Shown here one piece after another: positions 6,136 through 8,189 of a DNA stretch of 8,189 bases (its first letter is position 1; each line of letters starts with the position of its first letter). Both the position numbers and the translations under genes were made by a program. The stretch comes from an uncultured bacterium (GTDB lineage Bacteria; Hydrogenedentota; Hydrogenedentia; Hydrogenedentales; JAEUWI01), in NCBI GenBank assembly GCA_937895305.1, contig CALAXS010000326.1, positions 1 through 8,189 of the forward strand, written 5' to 3'. The notes beneath the pieces were generated by a model. That model had not been told where the DNA came from. It searched no databases and saw only the letters and a program-made list of their open reading frames with translations.

Positions 6136-7526
6136 TGCACAGGGAGCCATTGGGCCAGTCTGGTTTTAGTGGCCGCATGATCGGGTGAGTCTGCGAGATT
6201 GGTCCATTCGTTGGGATCAGTCTGGTGGTCGTAGAGTTCTTCGGTGCCGTCGGCGTAGCGTACGTAGCGCCACTGGCTATCGCGGAGTGCGTAGTTCCCT
6301 TCGCCGTTGGTGATGAGTGCGGGTTCACTTCGTTTCGCAGCAGGATCCTTCAGTTGGGGCAGGAGGCTTCGCCCTTCAATTTCCGGGCGTTGGGGTGCAT
6401 CACAAAGATCGACGAGGGTGGGGTACAAATCAAGGAGGCTGGCGGGGGCATCGCTTTGGGTGTTGGCCTGGGTCAGTCCGGGGACTTTAAAGATGAGAGG
6501 AACGCGGGAGGCTTCTTCCCAGAGGGTTTCTTTATGCCAGCGTTCTTTTTCGCCGAGGTGCCAGCCGTGGTCGGAGGTGAGTACAACGATGGTGTTGTCG
6601 TGGTGGGGTGATTGGTCGAGGGTGTCGAGAATACGGCCGACCTGAGCGTCGGCATAGGCGACACAGGCGTGGTAGGCCCGAACAGCGGCCTTCCATTCAC
6701 CGGACTTTTTAACAGGTTGGTGCCAGTGTATTGAATCCGCCATATCGCGGCCGAGTTGGGGTACATCGTCCAGATCATTATCTATGACTTCCGGTAATTG
6801 AATGGTTTCTTTGGGGAACTTGTCGAAGTATTTGGTGGGGGCATAGAGGGGGGCGTGGGGTCGAAAAAGGCCCATGGCGAGGAAGAAGGGGCTATCGTAC
6901 TCACGTTCGAGTTGTTGCATGGCCCAATCGCAAACCGCGGTGTCGTGCATGGCTGAGTCGGGTACGTCTACCGGGCCCCAGTCGAAGTATTTGTGAAGAT
7001 TCAGGCCATTTACGGGGCGGTTGGGGGGAGCGGCACTCCTGAAACCGGGCTGAAATTCGACGTTGAAGGACAGGGGATCCGGCTTTTCCATGTGGAATAT
7101 CTTGCCCGTACCCATGGTGTAGTAGCCTTGGGCGCGAAGATGCTGCATGAGGGTTACTGCATTGGGAGCCGCTTCGCGGAGGGGAAGGAAATTATCGTAG
7201 GTCCCTGTGGTAGCCGGGTTAAGTCCGGTGAACATACTGATTCGGGAGGGGCTGCACAGGGGGTAGGAGCAGTGGGCGTTGGTGAAGAGCATGCCCTCTT
7301 CCGCGAGGCGGTCAATGTTGGGGGTGAGGGATTGATTGTTTCCGTCAAGGCAACCGACCCAGTCGTTGAGGTCGTCTATGCAGATAAAAAGCACATTGGG
7401 CCGGGTGGGTTCAACCTTGCTGCAGCCGTTCAACCCGGTGAGGCCGGACAGCAGGGTGCCTGCCATGAGGGTGTTCAAGAAATCTCTTCGGGTGGGGCAA
7501 GGCATTGATGTATGGCTTGAGGTCAT
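6132..7526 (-). CDS. Tat-exported sulfatase, formylglycine type (iduronate-2-sulfatase-like)
   Basis: With ATG 7526 the protein has 464 residues; ATG 7505 is also possible and neither has a strong ribosome binding site. A TTG further out (7595) is excluded because it is the -35 box of the promoter. The N-terminus has a twin-arginine motif (TRRDFL at 12-17), a hydrophobic stretch and LNGC with Cys35 as a candidate lipidation site. Residues 42-48 (NVLFICI) and Asp51-Asp52 start the sulfatase core and bind calcium. CSPSR at 91-95 is the sulfatase signature; Cys91 would be oxidised to formylglycine. Lys142, His145, His224, Asp319-His320 and Lys332 fit the active site. The IDDLNDWVGCL opening and HGWHLGEK block recall the iduronate-2-sulfatase-like S1_7 subgroup, which desulfates glycans. 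No maturase gene is present here. It may be exported to the periplasm or membrane-anchored; the sulfated substrate is unknown. Confidence 0.93.
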   Translation of the reverse strand: MTSSHTSMPCPTRRDFLNTLMAGTLLSGLTGLNGCSKVEPTRPNVLFICIDDLNDWVGCLDGNNQSLTPNIDRLAEEGMLFTNAHCSYPLCSPSRISMFTGLNPATTGTYDNFLPLREAAPNAVTLMQHLRAQGYYTMGTGKIFHMEKPDPLSFNVEFQPGFRSAAPPNRPVNGLNLHKYFDWGPVDVPDSAMHDTAVCDWAMQQLEREYDSPFFLAMGLFRPHAPLYAPTKYFDKFPKETIQLPEVIDNDLDDVPQLGRDMADSIHWHQPVKKSGEWKAAVRAYHACVAYADAQVGRILDTLDQSPHHDNTIVVLTSDHGWHLGEKERWHKETLWEEASRVPLIFKVPGLTQANTQSDAPASLLDLYPTLVDLCDAPQRPEIEGRSLLPQLKDPAAKRSEPALITNGEGNYALRDSQWRYVRYADGTEELYDHQTDPNEWTNLADSPDHAATKTRLAQWLPVH

Positions 7527-7566
7527 GGTCCACAATCTACAGGTTGTTACGGTGGTATGCACAACG

Positions 7567-7595
7567 ATTCTAGACCTGTGCCAGAAGGATGTCAA
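7567..7595 (-). promoter_or_regulatory. Sigma70-type promoter of the sulfatase gene
   Basis: On the minus strand, TTGACA (7590-7595, perfect -35) is followed by 17 bases and TAGAAT (7567-7572, 5 of 6 for the -10). Transcription would start near 7560, leaving a leader of about 34 bases before ATG 7526. It lies just inside the 88-base gap after the upstream 109-codon gene, so the sulfatase gene is probably transcribed independently of it. Confidence 0.75.
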
Positions 7596-7614
7596 TCATA
7601 GGCGGGTTCATGGA

Positions 7615-7944
7615 CTAGGCGCGCAGGTCAATCGTCGAGGGTGTAGGAGGTGCGCTGCGAAATTGAGGATCGGCGAAGCTGGTGCTGATAAAGGATTGAC
7701 GCGATTGCCCGTTGAGGTCACGGGTTTCGGTACCTATAATGCCTTGTTGAAGGAGGGTAGCAAGGAGTTTGAGGAAGCTTTCCTGCTCTTCGGGAGGAAT
7801 GTCCATGCTGAGCAAACGACTGGGCCGGGAAAGATCGAAGACGTCGTTTAAGGCATCAAAGGTCTGTGCGCCTGCACTGTTTGTGCGAGGTGACGGAAGT
7901 GAACTGACACCAGGCAACATGCCTTGTATCACAGGCATGTTCAT
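7615..7944 (-). CDS. Hypothetical protein, 109 residues
   Basis: I do not recognise this protein. Support for it being real: ATG 7944 has AGGA eight bases before it, the frame is uninterrupted, and the stop precedes the sulfatase promoter in an orderly way. It has no signal peptide or membrane segment, so it is probably cytoplasmic. Residues 1-30 are rich in Pro, Ser and Met and look disordered. Residues 50-69 (PPEEQESFLKLLATLLQQGI) would form an amphipathic helix. Residues 70-95 may form short strands, and a Pro-rich tail ends in DLRA. There are no cysteines or histidines, so metal binding or redox chemistry is unlikely. It could be a small adaptor or regulatory protein, but nothing in the sequence settles this, and a chance ORF cannot be fully excluded. 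Confidence 0.55.
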   Translation of the reverse strand: MNMPVIQGMLPGVSSLPSPRTNSAGAQTFDALNDVFDLSRPSRLLSMDIPPEEQESFLKLLATLLQQGIIGTETRDLNGQSRQSFISTSFADPQFRSAPPTPSTIDLRA

Positions 7945-8189
7945 GATTCTGTTCCTGGGGTATTTCGGTTTCTATCGTTCATGCTCTATTCATCGGCTTC
8001 CCGGCCTGATAGCTTTACCGGGGGTGTGCTGAATATTGCGACCATATTTCAGGGGTCGGGTCGTCGTTATTTTCAGTATTATCATTTTACCTATGCTGCG
8101 TCCCCTGTTTTCCTTGACATGTTCTATCCGTTTGGTGTACAAGGACTAAGCATATATTGGGGAAGAGTACCCGTAACCCTTTTGGTTTA
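7945..8189. other. Non-coding end region with a weak outward promoter candidate
   Basis: No convincing gene is seen. On the plus strand a perfect TTGACA (8114-8119) is followed after 18 bases by TACAAG (8138-8143), a poor -10 box; TATATT lies at 8153-8158 without a good -35. These could serve a plus-strand gene beyond the window. No clear promoter for the minus-strand gene at 7944 was found. Confidence 0.3.

Noticed and set aside
7336..7851. 171-codon plus-strand reading frame spanning the sulfatase start and the 109-codon gene
   Set aside because: It runs antisense through the Tat signal region, the sulfatase promoter and the small gene, with no motif or supported start.
8114..8143. Firm promoter call on the plus strand at the window end
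   Set aside because: The -35 is perfect but the -10 box is poor and no downstream gene is visible within the window.
1..8189. tRNA, rRNA, CRISPR array, transposase, prophage or defence genes
   Set aside because: None seen on either strand: no regularly spaced direct repeats, no recognisable tRNA cloverleaf and no mobile-element protein.

Overview
The window (8,189 bp, GC roughly in the mid-50s by eye) looks like chromosomal DNA from a Gram-negative bacterium that degrades polysaccharides. A complete kdsB (CMP-Kdo synthetase) implies Kdo-containing lipopolysaccharide. A Tat-exported, S1-type sulfatase and a DUF4861 protein fit a PVC-superphylum lineage (Verrucomicrobiota, Kiritimatiellota, Lentisphaerota) or a similar environmental group. 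That placement is an inference from gene content; there is no rRNA or other phylogenetic marker here.

Layout, left to right. Bases 1-1053 (+) are the 3' part of a DUF4861 gene cut by the window edge. Bases 1054-1315 are non-coding and hold a REP/BIME-like pair of head-to-head palindromic units (1106-1197) and a possible promoter. Bases 1316-2479 (+) encode a secreted alpha/beta hydrolase. Converging on it are three minus-strand genes in the order LysM protein (4369-5172), zinc alcohol/polyol dehydrogenase (3274-4329) and gluconate-5-dehydrogenase-like SDR (2490-3272); the last two are separated by one base. Bases 5173-5379 form a divergent intergenic region with a diverged single copy of the palindromic unit. 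kdsB (5380-6135, +) collides stop-to-stop with the sulfatase gene (6132-7526, -), which has an almost perfect sigma70-type promoter at 7567-7595. A 109-residue protein of unknown function (7615-7944, -) follows, and 7945-8189 has no gene I can support.

How the genes may work together: sulfatase, esterase-like hydrolase and DUF4861 protein are plausible extracytoplasmic tools for removing sulfate and acyl groups from a complex glycan. The Zn-MDR/SDR pair resembles the oxidise-then-reduce couple of L-idonate/5-ketogluconate catabolism and could convert a released sugar acid or polyol in the cytoplasm. kdsB is a housekeeping envelope gene with no obvious link to these. No polysaccharide lyase, glycoside hydrolase, sulfatase-maturating enzyme, transporter or regulator is present, so the substrate cannot be named.

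I did not find a clearly new system such as a phage, CRISPR, defence or toxin module. The best second-look items are an SDR with Arg in place of the catalytic Lys, the coupled dehydrogenase pair, the palindromic repeat family, strand-linked base skew that overrides gene orientation in codon choice, a break in that skew inside the DUF4861 gene, and uncharacterised domains in the LysM and 109-residue proteins.
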